DNA from: JAPLKB01 sp964532465
Lineage (GTDB): Bacteria; Desulfobacterota; Syntrophorhabdia; Syntrophorhabdales; Syntrophorhabdaceae
Length of the DNA stretch: 64,000 bases
Assembly (NCBI GenBank): GCA_964532465.1
Contig: CAZHHX010000006.1
Coordinates: 1-64,000 of the forward strand
Direction of reading: 5' to 3'
Both the position numbers and the translations under genes were made by a program. The notes under the pieces are model-generated. The model was given only the letters and a program-made list of their open reading frames with translations, was not told the origin of the DNA and did no database searches. Each line of letters opens with the position of its first letter. Positions within the stretch are counted from its first letter, which is position 1. Below are positions 35,319 to 43,881 of this stretch, piece after piece.

Positions 35319-36182
35319 ATGATTAATGATTTTAATTACCTAAAGCCTGGTTCGCTTAAGGAAATGCTTGCCATGTATGCCGAGCACGAAGATTGCAAGG
35401 TTATATGCGGCGGCCAGTCATTACTGATTGTAATGAGACAGGGTATGATATCACCGGAATACATACTCGACATCAAGCATGTCAAAGAACTTGACTACAT
35501 AAAGTTTGATGCTGGGGATGGATTGAGAATCGGAGCGACAACTACTCACCGTGCCATTGAGAAATCCGATGTAGTTAAGAAGTATTATCCTGTAATGGTG
35601 TCAATGGAAAACAAGCTTGCCTCTATCCAGGTAAGAAACTGGGGCACCATTGGCGGCAACATTGCACACGCCGATTCCGCGGGAGACCCCGGACCTGTCC
35701 TGATCGCATTAAAGGCAAATATAAAAATAGGAAATGCTGCCGGCGAAAGGACAGTAGCGCTTGAAGATTTCTTTGTCGATTATTTTGAAACAGTCATGGA
35801 TCACGAACTAGTGCTGGAAGTCCACATACCAGCTCCGGAGCCGAAAAGCGGCGCAGCTTATCAGAAATTCAACCTTCTTGAAAGCGATATGGGTATTGTC
35901 GCGGCTGCAGCTTCTGTTGTACTCAACGATAACGGAACATGCAAGGATGTAAGAGTTGTTCTCGGCAATGCCGGTTCGACGCCGATAAGGGTTAAAAGGA
36001 TTGAAGAGTTGTTAATTGGGAAGGCATACGATGAAAACCTTTTTGCCGAGGCAGGCAAGCTGGCATCGGTAGACTGTGAACCTGTTGCTGATATCCATGG
36101 GTCCGAAGAACACAGAAGACATATCCTGGGCGTATTGACGAAGAGGATGTTGAAACAGGCCTGGGAAGAAGCAAGAGGCTAA
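35319..36182 (+). CDS. Molybdenum hydroxylase FAD-binding subunit (CoxM type)
   Basis: A 287-aa flavoprotein subunit of a three-subunit Mo hydroxylase. FAD motifs are ICGGQSLLIVMRQGM (about 29-43) and TIGGNIAHADSAGDP (about 110-124). It has no Cys insert for a [4Fe-4S] cluster, unlike the FAD subunit of 4-hydroxybenzoyl-CoA reductase. GGAG precedes ATG 35319. It passes electrons from the Fe-S subunit to an acceptor. Followed 23 nt later by the Fe-S subunit gene. Confidence 0.9.
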   Translation: MINDFNYLKPGSLKEMLAMYAEHEDCKVICGGQSLLIVMRQGMISPEYILDIKHVKELDYIKFDAGDGLRIGATTTHRAIEKSDVVKKYYPVMVSMENKLASIQVRNWGTIGGNIAHADSAGDPGPVLIALKANIKIGNAAGERTVALEDFFVDYFETVMDHELVLEVHIPAPEPKSGAAYQKFNLLESDMGIVAAAASVVLNDNGTCKDVRVVLGNAGSTPIRVKRIEELLIGKAYDENLFAEAGKLASVDCEPVADIHGSEEHRRHILGVLTKRMLKQAWEEARG

Positions 36183-36205
36183 CCGAGAAAGGAGGATAGA
36201 TAAAT

Positions 36206-36691
36206 ATGGAAAAGATATTATTAACGCTCAATGTAAACGGGCAGGATTATGAGTTATATATAAACCCGAAAACACTTTTAGTTGAAGCAATAAGAGACCA
36301 TATAGGCTTAACCGGAACAAAAAGGGGATGTGATACAGTATCCTGCGGCGCATGCACGGTAATGATCAATGATATGGCCGTAAAATCATGTTCAGTACTG
36401 GCAGTGCAGGCTGAAGGCTGCCGGATAACCACTGTTGAGGGACTGGAAGTAAACGGCAAGCTTGCGCCTATCCAGAAAGCATTCCTTGACAATGGCTCGT
36501 ACCAGTGTGGTTTTTGCGCCCCCGGTATGCTCATGTCCGCTCAGGCATTGCTCAATGAGAGCACGGAATTGACAGAATGGGAAATAAAAGAAGGTATTGA
36601 AGGGAATATCTGTCGTTGCACCGGTTACAACAGTATCGTCAGGGCAATAGACGCAACGGCAAAAGGTAAATATACGGAGGCAAAATCATGA
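36206..36691 (+). CDS. Molybdenum hydroxylase [2Fe-2S] subunit (CoxS type)
   Basis: A 161-aa protein with two [2Fe-2S] clusters. The plant-type cluster uses RGCDTVSCGAC and a later Cys (VKSCSVLAVQ). The second uses CGFCAPGM and CRCTGYN. It wires the Moco subunit to the FAD subunit. AAGGAGG lies upstream, and the stop overlaps the large subunit start by 4 nt. Confidence 0.95.
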   Translation: MEKILLTLNVNGQDYELYINPKTLLVEAIRDHIGLTGTKRGCDTVSCGACTVMINDMAVKSCSVLAVQAEGCRITTVEGLEVNGKLAPIQKAFLDNGSYQCGFCAPGMLMSAQALLNESTELTEWEIKEGIEGNICRCTGYNSIVRAIDATAKGKYTEAKS

Positions 36692-38991
36692 ACAAATACA
36701 CCGTAATAAACCCACATTCGAAATTCACGGTACTTAACACTCATGTTCATAATATAGACGGTATAGCAAAGGTGACCGGTCGTGCAGAATATACCTTTGA
36801 CGTAAAACTGCCGGGCATGCTTTATGGTAAAATATTACGCAGCCCGCACCCTCACGCGAAAATCCTGAACATTGATTACAGCAGAGCCCTGGAGATCCCA
36901 GGCGTATATGGTGTTGTGACAGGCAAAGACACCCTCGGAGTCAAGCAGGGAATCTGGCGGCGATATAAAGACCTTTGCGATGAACAGATACTGCCTCTTG
37001 ATAAGGTCCGCTACATCGGCGAGCCGGTTGCAGCGGTAGCCGCATTAACGGAAGAAATCGCAGAGAAAGCTCTTGACTACATTGATGTTGAATATGAAGT
37101 GCTTCAAGGAGTTTACGAGCCGCTGGATGCCATAAAAAAGGACGCCCCTGAAATTCATGAAGGTTTTGAGCGCAATATCAATGTAACCCGCCATATTGAG
37201 TGGGGCGAAGTGGAAGAAGCATTCGATGAAGCAGAATACGTAAGAGAAGATTGGTTCAAATGCGGCGGACAGGCGCATATGTGTATGGAAACCCGTGCTG
37301 CTGTGTCAAGCTACACACCGGAAAAAAAGATGACCATTTATTCATCCAACCAGTCTGCTTATTACATGCAGGCTCTTATGGCCGGTGTGCTCGGCATGAG
37401 AGAGGGCGATGTGCGCGTACTTGCCAAGTATGTAGGAGGCGGTTTCGGCGGCAAGTTCGAACTTGACGGAGCAGTCTTCTGCAGCGCAGTACTCTCCATG
37501 AAGCTTTTCAGACCTGTTAAAATCGTTTATACAAGAGAAGAAGATTTCATAGCCACCAAACGTCGTACCCCTATGTTCTACTATGTAAGAACCGGCGTGA
37601 AAAAAGACGGCACCTTCTGCGCCCGTGAAGCCAAAGTATTTACCAACGGCGGGGCGTATACAGGCATGGGCGCAACAGCCCTTTACCTTACCGGGTTTTT
37701 TCACTCTTTCCCATATAGATGGAAGGGCTACCGCTATGACGGCTACAGAGTATACACAAATACATTGCCCTCAACATCAATGCGCGGTTTCGGCGCTCCC
37801 CAGGCTATGTGGTGTTCGGAACAGCAGATCGAATGGATCGCCGCTGACCTTGGCCTTGATCCCATCGAAATGAGAAGGATGAACTCTCACCACGAAGGCT
37901 ACGAAGTGCCGGGACAGGCAACAATCGCAAGTTGTGGTATTGATCAGTGCTACGATGAAATCAAAACATGGATCGCATCAAAGGGTGAATTGCCTGCCAA
38001 CAGAGCTATAGGCCTTTCTGCCTGTGGTTTTATGTCAGGCGGTATCTTCAACTGGTTTGACACTCCTTATTCATTTTCGTCCGCAGTTGTTACCATCAAT
38101 CAGGATGGAACTGTAGAATTACATGTAGGCGCACAGGAAATAGGCCAGGGTTCAAATACTACTATGGCTATTATCTGCGCAGAAGCTCTGGGTGTCAAAG
38201 TGGGAGACATAAAGGTACATTCAGGTGATACGGATCACTGCCCTGCCGACCTCGGCGCATGGGGCTCGAGACAGACCCTCATGACAGGCAACGCGGTAAA
38301 AATGGCTGCAGAAGACGCAAAGAAACAGCTCCTTGAGTTTGCTTACGCACAGTCAGGGTTAAACATTGTATATGATCTTGATATAAAAGACGGATGGGTC
38401 CATGCTATTGCCCGGCCGGAAAGAGGAGAAGAGTTTGTTCAACTCGTAAGAAAGGCCCTCCGCGGTAAAGACGGTCAGAGAATTGTGGGCAGAGGCTACT
38501 ATACACCTCACCGCAAAGGCATGATCTCCCCGGCATACAGCTATATGCTTCAGGGTGTTGAAGTTGAGGTTGATGAGGAAACAGGCAAGATAAAACTTGT
38601 TGATAGTATGACAGCCCATGACTGTGGTCAGCCGATCAACCATCTCGGTCTTATCGGACAGCTCGAAGGAGCCTTTTCCATGGCTGCCGGTTACGGTTAC
38701 CTTGAATACATGCCTTATGAAGATGGAAAATTAATGAATCCGAACTTGGTGGACTACAAGATGATTCGTGCAACAGAGATGCCTCCGGCAAATATTGCAG
38801 AAATTGACACATACGAGCCCGAAGGACCATATGGCGCGAAGGAAGCAGGCGAAGGCTTAACCAATCCTACTGCCGCGGCAATAGGAAACGCGATTTTCCA
38901 TCTTTTCGGTGTACAGATGAAGGAATGCCCGGTACGGCCGGAAATGATTCTCAACGCGCTGAAAGAAAAGAAAGAAGCCAAAGGGAAATAA
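36688..38991 (+). CDS. Molybdenum hydroxylase large (Moco) subunit (CoxL/XdhA type)
   Basis: A 767-aa catalytic subunit. Hammerhead domain about 20-130; Moco domain about 150-740. It contains GGGFGGKFE, STSMRGFGAPQAMW and the catalytic Glu at about 722 in GPYGAKEAGEG. The form I CO dehydrogenase loop (AYRCSFR) is absent; the equivalent stretch is SMRGFGAPQ, so it is not an aerobic CO dehydrogenase. It most likely hydroxylates an N-heterocycle or aldehyde, perhaps an aromatic. It is the same length as the large subunit of the first Mo operon but clearly divergent. Confidence 0.9.
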   Translation: MNKYTVINPHSKFTVLNTHVHNIDGIAKVTGRAEYTFDVKLPGMLYGKILRSPHPHAKILNIDYSRALEIPGVYGVVTGKDTLGVKQGIWRRYKDLCDEQILPLDKVRYIGEPVAAVAALTEEIAEKALDYIDVEYEVLQGVYEPLDAIKKDAPEIHEGFERNINVTRHIEWGEVEEAFDEAEYVREDWFKCGGQAHMCMETRAAVSSYTPEKKMTIYSSNQSAYYMQALMAGVLGMREGDVRVLAKYVGGGFGGKFELDGAVFCSAVLSMKLFRPVKIVYTREEDFIATKRRTPMFYYVRTGVKKDGTFCAREAKVFTNGGAYTGMGATALYLTGFFHSFPYRWKGYRYDGYRVYTNTLPSTSMRGFGAPQAMWCSEQQIEWIAADLGLDPIEMRRMNSHHEGYEVPGQATIASCGIDQCYDEIKTWIASKGELPANRAIGLSACGFMSGGIFNWFDTPYSFSSAVVTINQDGTVELHVGAQEIGQGSNTTMAIICAEALGVKVGDIKVHSGDTDHCPADLGAWGSRQTLMTGNAVKMAAEDAKKQLLEFAYAQSGLNIVYDLDIKDGWVHAIARPERGEEFVQLVRKALRGKDGQRIVGRGYYTPHRKGMISPAYSYMLQGVEVEVDEETGKIKLVDSMTAHDCGQPINHLGLIGQLEGAFSMAAGYGYLEYMPYEDGKLMNPNLVDYKMIRATEMPPANIAEIDTYEPEGPYGAKEAGEGLTNPTAAAIGNAIFHLFGVQMKECPVRPEMILNALKEKKEAKGK

Positions 38992-39012
38992 TAAAAGAGG
39001 AGGAATAGAAAT

Positions 39013-39252
39013 ATGAGCGATCCGATAAATGATCCTGTAATGTGTCCTGTATGCGGTAAGAAAGCAAAAACAGGAAGCGCAATAGATTGTGCCAGGCATA
39101 TGTTCGGCACAGGCGACAAGCCTCACAGAGAATGGGTTAATGCCCAGGGCTTATCATTTATAGACCTTATGATTGAGCAGGCAACAACACCGGGAAACGC
39201 AAGCTATCAGATTCTGGCTGATGTCATTGAAAAGGCACGCCCCAAAAAGTAA
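39013..39252 (+). CDS. Small zinc-ribbon-like protein in Mo hydroxylase operon
   Basis: A 79-aa protein with a CPVCGKK pair near the N-terminus and a later Cys-x-x-His (CARHMFG), a likely single zinc or Fe-S site. The rest is helical (FIDLMIEQ, IADVIEKA-like). AGGAGG precedes ATG 39013. It lies between the Moco subunit and the CoxG-like gene, so it may be an accessory factor. Family not recognised. Confidence 0.75.
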   Translation: MSDPINDPVMCPVCGKKAKTGSAIDCARHMFGTGDKPHREWVNAQGLSFIDLMIEQATTPGNASYQILADVIEKARPKK

Positions 39253-39298
39253 ATAAGAGGTTAACTAAGGTTAGTTAATCAATGAACAGGAGGTTTTT

Positions 39299-39751
39299 AT
39301 GATTATAGAAGGAAGCTTTACAGTAGATGCACCTATTGATAAGTTATTTGATTTCATGCTGAAACCGGAAAGTATTATGACATGCATACCGGGAACTGAG
39401 TCAGTCAAAGTTATTGACGAAAATTCCTATGAATGTATTGTAAAACAGAAGGTTGGCATCATTACCGCAAAACTGAAATTTGTAAACAGGATGACAAAGA
39501 TTGAGAAACCGACACACCTTGAGATTGAAGGCGAAGGCGAAGACGTAACAAAACTCGGTCACTTCAAAAACAAGACCACTGTAGATTTGAAAGAAGTGGC
39601 TCCCGGCACGGTTGAAGTTAAGTATGCGTCAGATGTGAGCATTGTCGGAAAGCTTGCCATGTTCGGCGACAGGATTATGAGAGCAAAGGCAAAAGACGTG
39701 GAAAAGGATTTTACAAAAAACCTGAAGGAAAAACTGAAAGCAATAGTGTAA
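39299..39751 (+). CDS. CoxG-like SRPBCC protein
   Basis: A 150-aa START/SRPBCC-fold protein of the CoxG family, which accompanies Mo hydroxylase operons. N-terminus MIIEGSFTVDAPIDKLFDFM, then the typical CIPGTESV and a long C-terminal helix with Lys-rich end. CoxG-type proteins help anchor or mature the Mo enzyme in some bacteria. AGGAGG lies before ATG 39299. It closes the operon and is followed by a strong terminator. Confidence 0.85.
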   Translation: MIIEGSFTVDAPIDKLFDFMLKPESIMTCIPGTESVKVIDENSYECIVKQKVGIITAKLKFVNRMTKIEKPTHLEIEGEGEDVTKLGHFKNKTTVDLKEVAPGTVEVKYASDVSIVGKLAMFGDRIMRAKAKDVEKDFTKNLKEKLKAIV

Positions 39752-39787
39752 AAAATCCTTTCAAAAAATAATCGGGAAAGACAAATA

Positions 39788-39817
39788 AAAAAGGCTCCTC
39801 ATTTGAGGAGCCTTTTT
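39788..39817. terminator. Terminator of second Mo hydroxylase operon
   Basis: A 13-bp perfect stem (39788-39800 with 39805-39817), 4-nt loop, ending in TTTTT on the plus strand and AAAAA on the other side. It is a strong intrinsic terminator 36 nt after the CoxG-like gene. Confidence 0.92.
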
Positions 39818-39908
39818 CTGGTTTGGTAATAAATTTGCCGCAATTATGGTGGAAACTGTTCCCACCACTTTAAATATCTTTTACAAACCCAGGCTGATCC
39901 TTGTTTTG

Positions 39909-39939
39909 CAATTTCTCCGCAACATTTGCGGAGAAATTG
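39909..39939. repeat. 14-bp perfect hairpin in intergenic DNA
   Basis: CAATTTCTCCGCAA (39909-39922) pairs with its exact reverse complement (39926-39939) across a 3-nt loop. No T run, no gene beside it. It is a repeat-like structure in the gap between two convergent units. Confidence 0.6.
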
Positions 39940-40030
39940 ATCAATGCTGACTTTTAATGCATTTAGAGGCCGTAATTAGCCTTCTGTATCCACAGACAAT
40001 ATTGATCCTGCGATTAAACATGTCAAAGTT

Positions 40031-40060
40031 CGTCATGCCGGACTTGATCCGGCATCCAGT
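40031..40060. repeat. Dispersed palindromic repeat (ATGCCGGA-N5-TCCGGCAT)
   Basis: The core 40035-40055 is an 8-bp perfect dyad in the context GTCATGCCGGACTTGATCCG. The same kind of sequence is a common dispersed intergenic repeat in several proteobacterial genomes. Only one copy was seen in this window. Apart from terminators and hairpins, the 39752-40411 gap shows no gene. Confidence 0.5.
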
Positions 40061-40357
40061 CCTATTCCGGATGTTGCTTCGCAATTGAATCGTACCCGTT
40101 GCTTGTGCCCTTCAGAGTATTCGCGAAAATGACAGTATTGGCAAATTAAGCGAACGGAGCGAATTGGGCATTACCACATAATTACGAGAAATAACAGAAA
40201 ATGACAATCGCAGTGCTTTTAAACTTATTTATTTTAAAGCTTCAATGTTTCCGGAAAGCAGTATATTACGACTTTATATTATTTTGATTTCTTTTGTTTT
40301 TGCTATACAGGCCAATCCCGATTATTCGCTGTTTGTGTATTTTTTATGAGAGAAATA

Positions 40358-40389
40358 AAAAGAGGGGGAGCAAAAGCTCCCCCTCTTTT
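40358..40389 (-). terminator. Terminator of porin gene
   Basis: A 14-bp perfect stem AAAAGAGGGGGAGC with its complement (40358-40371 / 40376-40389), 4-nt loop, located 22 nt past the porin stop and followed by T-rich sequence on the minus strand. Confidence 0.88.
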
Positions 40390-40411
40390 AAAATGCTCTT
40401 GTATCCTCTTC

Positions 40412-41734
40412 TTAGAAGAAGTAGTATGCGCCAATTCTGAATGAGTTGACGGTGTTCTTTGTGTCATAATTTCCAACAGCACCAGCATTAACGATAGATG
40501 CAGCGCGGGTATACACATTGGTCCACTCAAAACCTACTCTCATTGCAGCGTTCACGTCATACATGATGTTGGCTGCAAACATCTGGTTGTTTTTCGGACC
40601 ATTAAACCAAGGTACGCTATTATTGGCAACTGTCAATTTTTGTCTGTAAGTATCACTGAGATTTGCCGTCAGCAGAGAATAATAACCGTTGACAAAAAGT
40701 TTATCAGTAAAGAAATATGTCATCTGTGCCCATCCGCCCCAAACTGTGGGTGATGCATCTCTGTAGCCGGTTGTCCCTGCGCCTGTGAAATAATCTACGT
40801 TTGAACCGGTTGCAGTTGTCGGACCGGGGTTCATCCAGGACCAGTTCTGACCCATCATAGCAGCGCCTGATAAAGAAAGAGCGCCTGCTTTATTTCCCTT
40901 TTTCTCAGGGATAATGGGTATAAAGCCTTTAAAGATTGCTGCCCAAGAAGGACTTGTATCATCAGCAAATTTGGTAGCTCCTGCAGCAGTAGCATAAGCT
41001 GCTGAATTTTTTACCTGACCGTAATAACCGCCTAAACCGAAGAGCATCTGCCAGGGACCGATCTTTCCACATGCATCAGATGTCCAAGTAAGTTCGCCTT
41101 CTGCAAAGGGCAGTCCGTTTCTGGTGTACTGGTTAACCTGGGTATTACCGCCAAGTGTACCTAATGTGCTGGCAGGAGACATAATACCTACCATGTAAGC
41201 CCAGTTCTTGTTAAGCTGTGTATTAAGAACAATCTGAGGCTGACGGGTTCCCTTCATAACATTTGATAAATTGGTGAAACTGAGCAGAGCGCCACCATAG
41301 GTTGGCACTAAGCCAAAGCCCTGCCACTGCTGGCCGATGGTCAATTTTGTGTTTCCCCAATCGAGTTTCATCCATGCATGTCTCAGGGTAAACAATCCAT
41401 AATTCTGGCTTGCCCATGCTCCAAAAAAATCGCCTTCAACATAAGCCGATGTCTTTGCGCCCCAACCATCAGGACCTTTAATGAGGATATTTAAGTTTGT
41501 CTCGCCTGATGCTGCAAAAAAGTTGCCATACTGATCGTTCTGAATCTGATTTCCGTTTCTGCCTGAAAGTGGTGCTACGCCGAAGTCTGCGCCTGTACCC
41601 TTCGTGCTGTAGCCCATATCGAACTTAACATAACCGCCGAGGGTTACATCGTACCTGCTTGTTGCGCTTCCTGCGTAAGTAACAGCGGGAACTGCAAGAA
41701 ACAATGCAAGCATAATAACTAATAATTTTTTCAT
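40412..41734 (-). CDS. Outer-membrane porin-like beta-barrel protein
   Basis: A 440-aa protein with a signal peptide (KKLLVIMLALFLAVPAVTYA, cleavage after residue 21). The mature chain is rich in Gly, Asn, Tyr and Trp with alternating strands. It ends in YYFF with a terminal Phe, the BAM recognition pattern. It starts with TLGGYVKFDMGYST, typical of barrel porins. A strong promoter and GGAGG site suggest high expression. Substrate unknown. Confidence 0.85.
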   Translation of the reverse strand: MKKLLVIMLALFLAVPAVTYAGSATSRYDVTLGGYVKFDMGYSTKGTGADFGVAPLSGRNGNQIQNDQYGNFFAASGETNLNILIKGPDGWGAKTSAYVEGDFFGAWASQNYGLFTLRHAWMKLDWGNTKLTIGQQWQGFGLVPTYGGALLSFTNLSNVMKGTRQPQIVLNTQLNKNWAYMVGIMSPASTLGTLGGNTQVNQYTRNGLPFAEGELTWTSDACGKIGPWQMLFGLGGYYGQVKNSAAYATAAGATKFADDTSPSWAAIFKGFIPIIPEKKGNKAGALSLSGAAMMGQNWSWMNPGPTTATGSNVDYFTGAGTTGYRDASPTVWGGWAQMTYFFTDKLFVNGYYSLLTANLSDTYRQKLTVANNSVPWFNGPKNNQMFAANIMYDVNAAMRVGFEWTNVYTRAASIVNAGAVGNYDTKNTVNSFRIGAYYFF

Positions 41735-42267
41735 TCTTGCCTCCTTTTTTGTTTTGAATAAACTGTATAATTCGCTTTTAGTAAAACAATTGAAAATAAT
41801 AACTTCACCTCCTTTTATTAAACTATTTTAATTTTATAGCAACGGCATAAAAAATTGTCAAGCAAAAAATTAAAATATTTTAAGAAATATGAATGAAGCT
41901 TAAAAAATATTAAAATGTTAATGATATTGAAGTTTAATATTAAGCGAGTAAATATCACATAACTCGATGCGAAAGTTTTTTCAGTTTTATTGTTTTGAGA
42001 ACTTCTTTGCTTGTAGTGAGATTGATAGGAACTTATAACTGATTAAAATGTATATGCTATATTGATAATTATTTCGCTCTGAGGAAATATCTATATTTGC
42101 AGACAAATTTTCTAAACAGGGCTTTTCCGGTTATCTTAATATAGAACAGAGAAAACAGAAAAACATATTTCCTGATGAAAAAATGTAGTGTGGATTAAGT
42201 AAAATCATAATATTATTTGCTACAATAGGAGAATGAGTTATCCTGCGGAAAGCGTAGAGGAGTGTAT
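41735..42267. promoter_or_regulatory. Porin promoter region and gap to acyltransferase gene
   Basis: For the porin (minus strand) there is TTGACA at 41856-41861, a 17-nt spacer and TATAAA at 41833-41838, giving a leader of about 90 nt. The rest of this AT-rich 530-nt gap has no ORF. A stretch at 41968-42012 resembles one at 43029-43072 beyond the next gene. Confidence 0.6.
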
Positions 42268-42990
42268 ATGGAGAAGATACTCAAAGGAAAGCTGAAAGAG
42301 ATTGAAGAGATTATTAAATCGGGGCTTGATGCAGAGGGAACTCAACGAATCCTCCGCATTATGGAAGGTCCTGAATATTCCCTTGAGCTTATAAAAGAGC
42401 TGACGCTATACAGCGAATTGCTCCCCATGGGGCGCGAACCGCCCCTTACATCCAGGGAGCGATATCTTCATTTTTTATGGGATGTTCTTGATAAGCTGCC
42501 CATGTGTCTTTTTGTAAATTTTGCAATGTTATTCAGAAGGTTGATTGCTGAGCATCTCTTTAAGAAATGCGGCATTGGTTTTATCTCAGAGGAAAATTTC
42601 AGATTCAACTTCGGACAGAACATAGAGGTCGGCGATTTTGTCTTTTTTAACCGTGGTGTCTTTGTTGACTCAAAGGGCGGTGTTATTATCGGAAACCAGG
42701 TTTGTCTAACTGAGGATGTAAGAATATTCACTCATACCCATTCGGAATCTTCCCATATTATAAGAGAGTATAACTCTGTTGTCATAAAGGACTATGCAAA
42801 GATATATACGGGAGCCATTATCCTCCCCGGCGTGACAGTAGGCGAGCAGGCGATTGTAGCCGCCAATTCAATAGTCTCACAGGATGTTCCTCCGAATATG
42901 GTTGTAGCCGGTTCTCCGGCCAGAATTGTACGGGAAAGAAAGACTGGAGGCAGGAGCGGAGATGAGTTAGATCATATATGGCTGTATTGA
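42268..42990 (+). CDS. Left-handed beta-helix acyltransferase (maltose/galactoside O-acetyltransferase type)
   Basis: About 240 aa. The N-terminal 85 residues are helical. The C-terminal part (about 110-225) carries hexapeptide repeats: NIEVGDFVFFNRGVFV, KGGVIIGNQVCLTEDV, then the catalytic-His region FTHTHSES and GAIILPGVTVGEQAIVAANSIV. It ends in the family motif VVAGSPARIV. It should move an acetyl group from acetyl-CoA to a sugar or similar acceptor. ATG 42268 has GAGGAG 5 nt upstream and is preferred to the GTG at 42262. It is monocistronic. Confidence 0.88.
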   Translation: MEKILKGKLKEIEEIIKSGLDAEGTQRILRIMEGPEYSLELIKELTLYSELLPMGREPPLTSRERYLHFLWDVLDKLPMCLFVNFAMLFRRLIAEHLFKKCGIGFISEENFRFNFGQNIEVGDFVFFNRGVFVDSKGGVIIGNQVCLTEDVRIFTHTHSESSHIIREYNSVVIKDYAKIYTGAIILPGVTVGEQAIVAANSIVSQDVPPNMVVAGSPARIVRERKTGGRSGDELDHIWLY

Positions 42991-43046
42991 TTCGTTAACC
43001 TGTGGGGATAAATCCCCCGTATCCCGCTGTGAAAGCTTTTTTCAGT

Positions 43047-43082
43047 TTTATGTTTTGATACCTCTTTATGTTTTGATACCTC
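43047..43082. repeat. Perfect tandem duplication of 18 bp
   Basis: TTTATGTTTTGATACCTC occurs twice in direct succession (43047-43064 and 43065-43082), upstream of the antitoxin gene. It may be a simple slippage product or a pair of binding sites. Confidence 0.75.
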
Positions 43083-43193
43083 GTCCGCTTGCGTCAAGCC
43101 CATCGACAGGGGTGCTGAAAATGCTTGATTACAATTTAATTATGCATTACAATAATAATTATTAATGAAATATTAAATGGTAAGGAAATAAAA

Positions 43194-43439
43194 ATGAATA
43201 TGACAGCAAAGATTACTTCTAAGGGGCAAATTACAATCCCGAAAAAAATAAGAGACATGTTGAAGGGGAACGTTGTAGAGTTTGAAGTTGTAGATGAAAG
43301 AATAATAATTAAGCCTGTTTTGAGCATTGGCGGTTCTATGAAAAAATATGCACAAAAATATAAGCCTATCGAAGAAGTCAGGGAAATGGTATGGGGAGAT
43401 GTTGCGGGAGATATAGTGCATGAAAAATCAAAAAGTTAA
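43194..43439 (+). CDS. AbrB-type antitoxin (VapB/MazE-like)
   Basis: An 81-aa SpoVT-AbrB swapped-hairpin DNA-binding protein: AKITSKGQITIPKKIRDML at residues 5-23, then VEFEVVDERIIIKP. The C-terminal tail (about 45-81) would bind the toxin. It overlaps the PIN toxin gene by 20 nt. It probably neutralises the toxin and autoregulates the pair. ATG 43194; ATG 43200 is an alternative. Confidence 0.88.
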   Translation: MNMTAKITSKGQITIPKKIRDMLKGNVVEFEVVDERIIIKPVLSIGGSMKKYAQKYKPIEEVREMVWGDVAGDIVHEKSKS

Positions 43440-43821
43440 ATTGCCTGATACAAATACTATTCTGAGATATCTCCTGGAGGACAATGACGAGCTTTACAGG
43501 AAAGCCCAGTTTGTATTTGAAAAGGTTAGAACAGGTACAGAGACTGCCATTATTCTTGAAAGCGTCCTTGTTGAATGTGTCTACATTCTCTTAAAATATT
43601 ATAACGTACCAAGACGGGAGGTGTCAGAAAAACTAAACCAGTTTCTTGCATACAAGGGAATAGTAAATAAAGACAAAAAGGAATTGAGCGGGGCTTTAAA
43701 TTTGTTTGCAGAGACCTCGTTAGACATTGTGGACTGTATTATTCATGCGAAAGCAAATAATTATGGAATGATATTATTCACTTTTGACAGAAAATTGGCA
43801 AACAAAACAAAAACTCAGTAA
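43420..43821 (+). CDS. PIN-domain toxin, VapC-like
   Basis: A 133-aa PIN ribonuclease. Acidic active-site residues are visible: Asp10 (LPDTNTILRYL), Glu52 region (VLVECVYIL), Asp102 and Asp105 (SLDIVDCIIHA) and Asp123 (FTFDRKL). VapC toxins cleave tRNA or rRNA and stop growth. Translationally coupled to the antitoxin gene by overlap. Together they form a type II toxin-antitoxin module. Confidence 0.9.
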   Translation: MKNQKVKLPDTNTILRYLLEDNDELYRKAQFVFEKVRTGTETAIILESVLVECVYILLKYYNVPRREVSEKLNQFLAYKGIVNKDKKELSGALNLFAETSLDIVDCIIHAKANNYGMILFTFDRKLANKTKTQ

Positions 43822-43881
43822 TCAACACCCGTGTAGATGGGCTTGCGCTTGCGGCGGGGTAGTTTTTTATCTCAGTATGCT

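Noticed and set aside
36688..38991. Aerobic CO dehydrogenase large subunit (CoxL form I)
   Set aside because: The AYRCSFR active-site loop is missing; the place reads SMRGFGAPQ.
35319..38991. 4-hydroxybenzoyl-CoA reductase
   Set aside because: The FAD subunit is 287 aa and lacks the Cys insert for the extra [4Fe-4S] cluster.
43047..43082. CRISPR array
   Set aside because: Only two directly adjacent 18-bp copies without spacers; no cas genes in the window.
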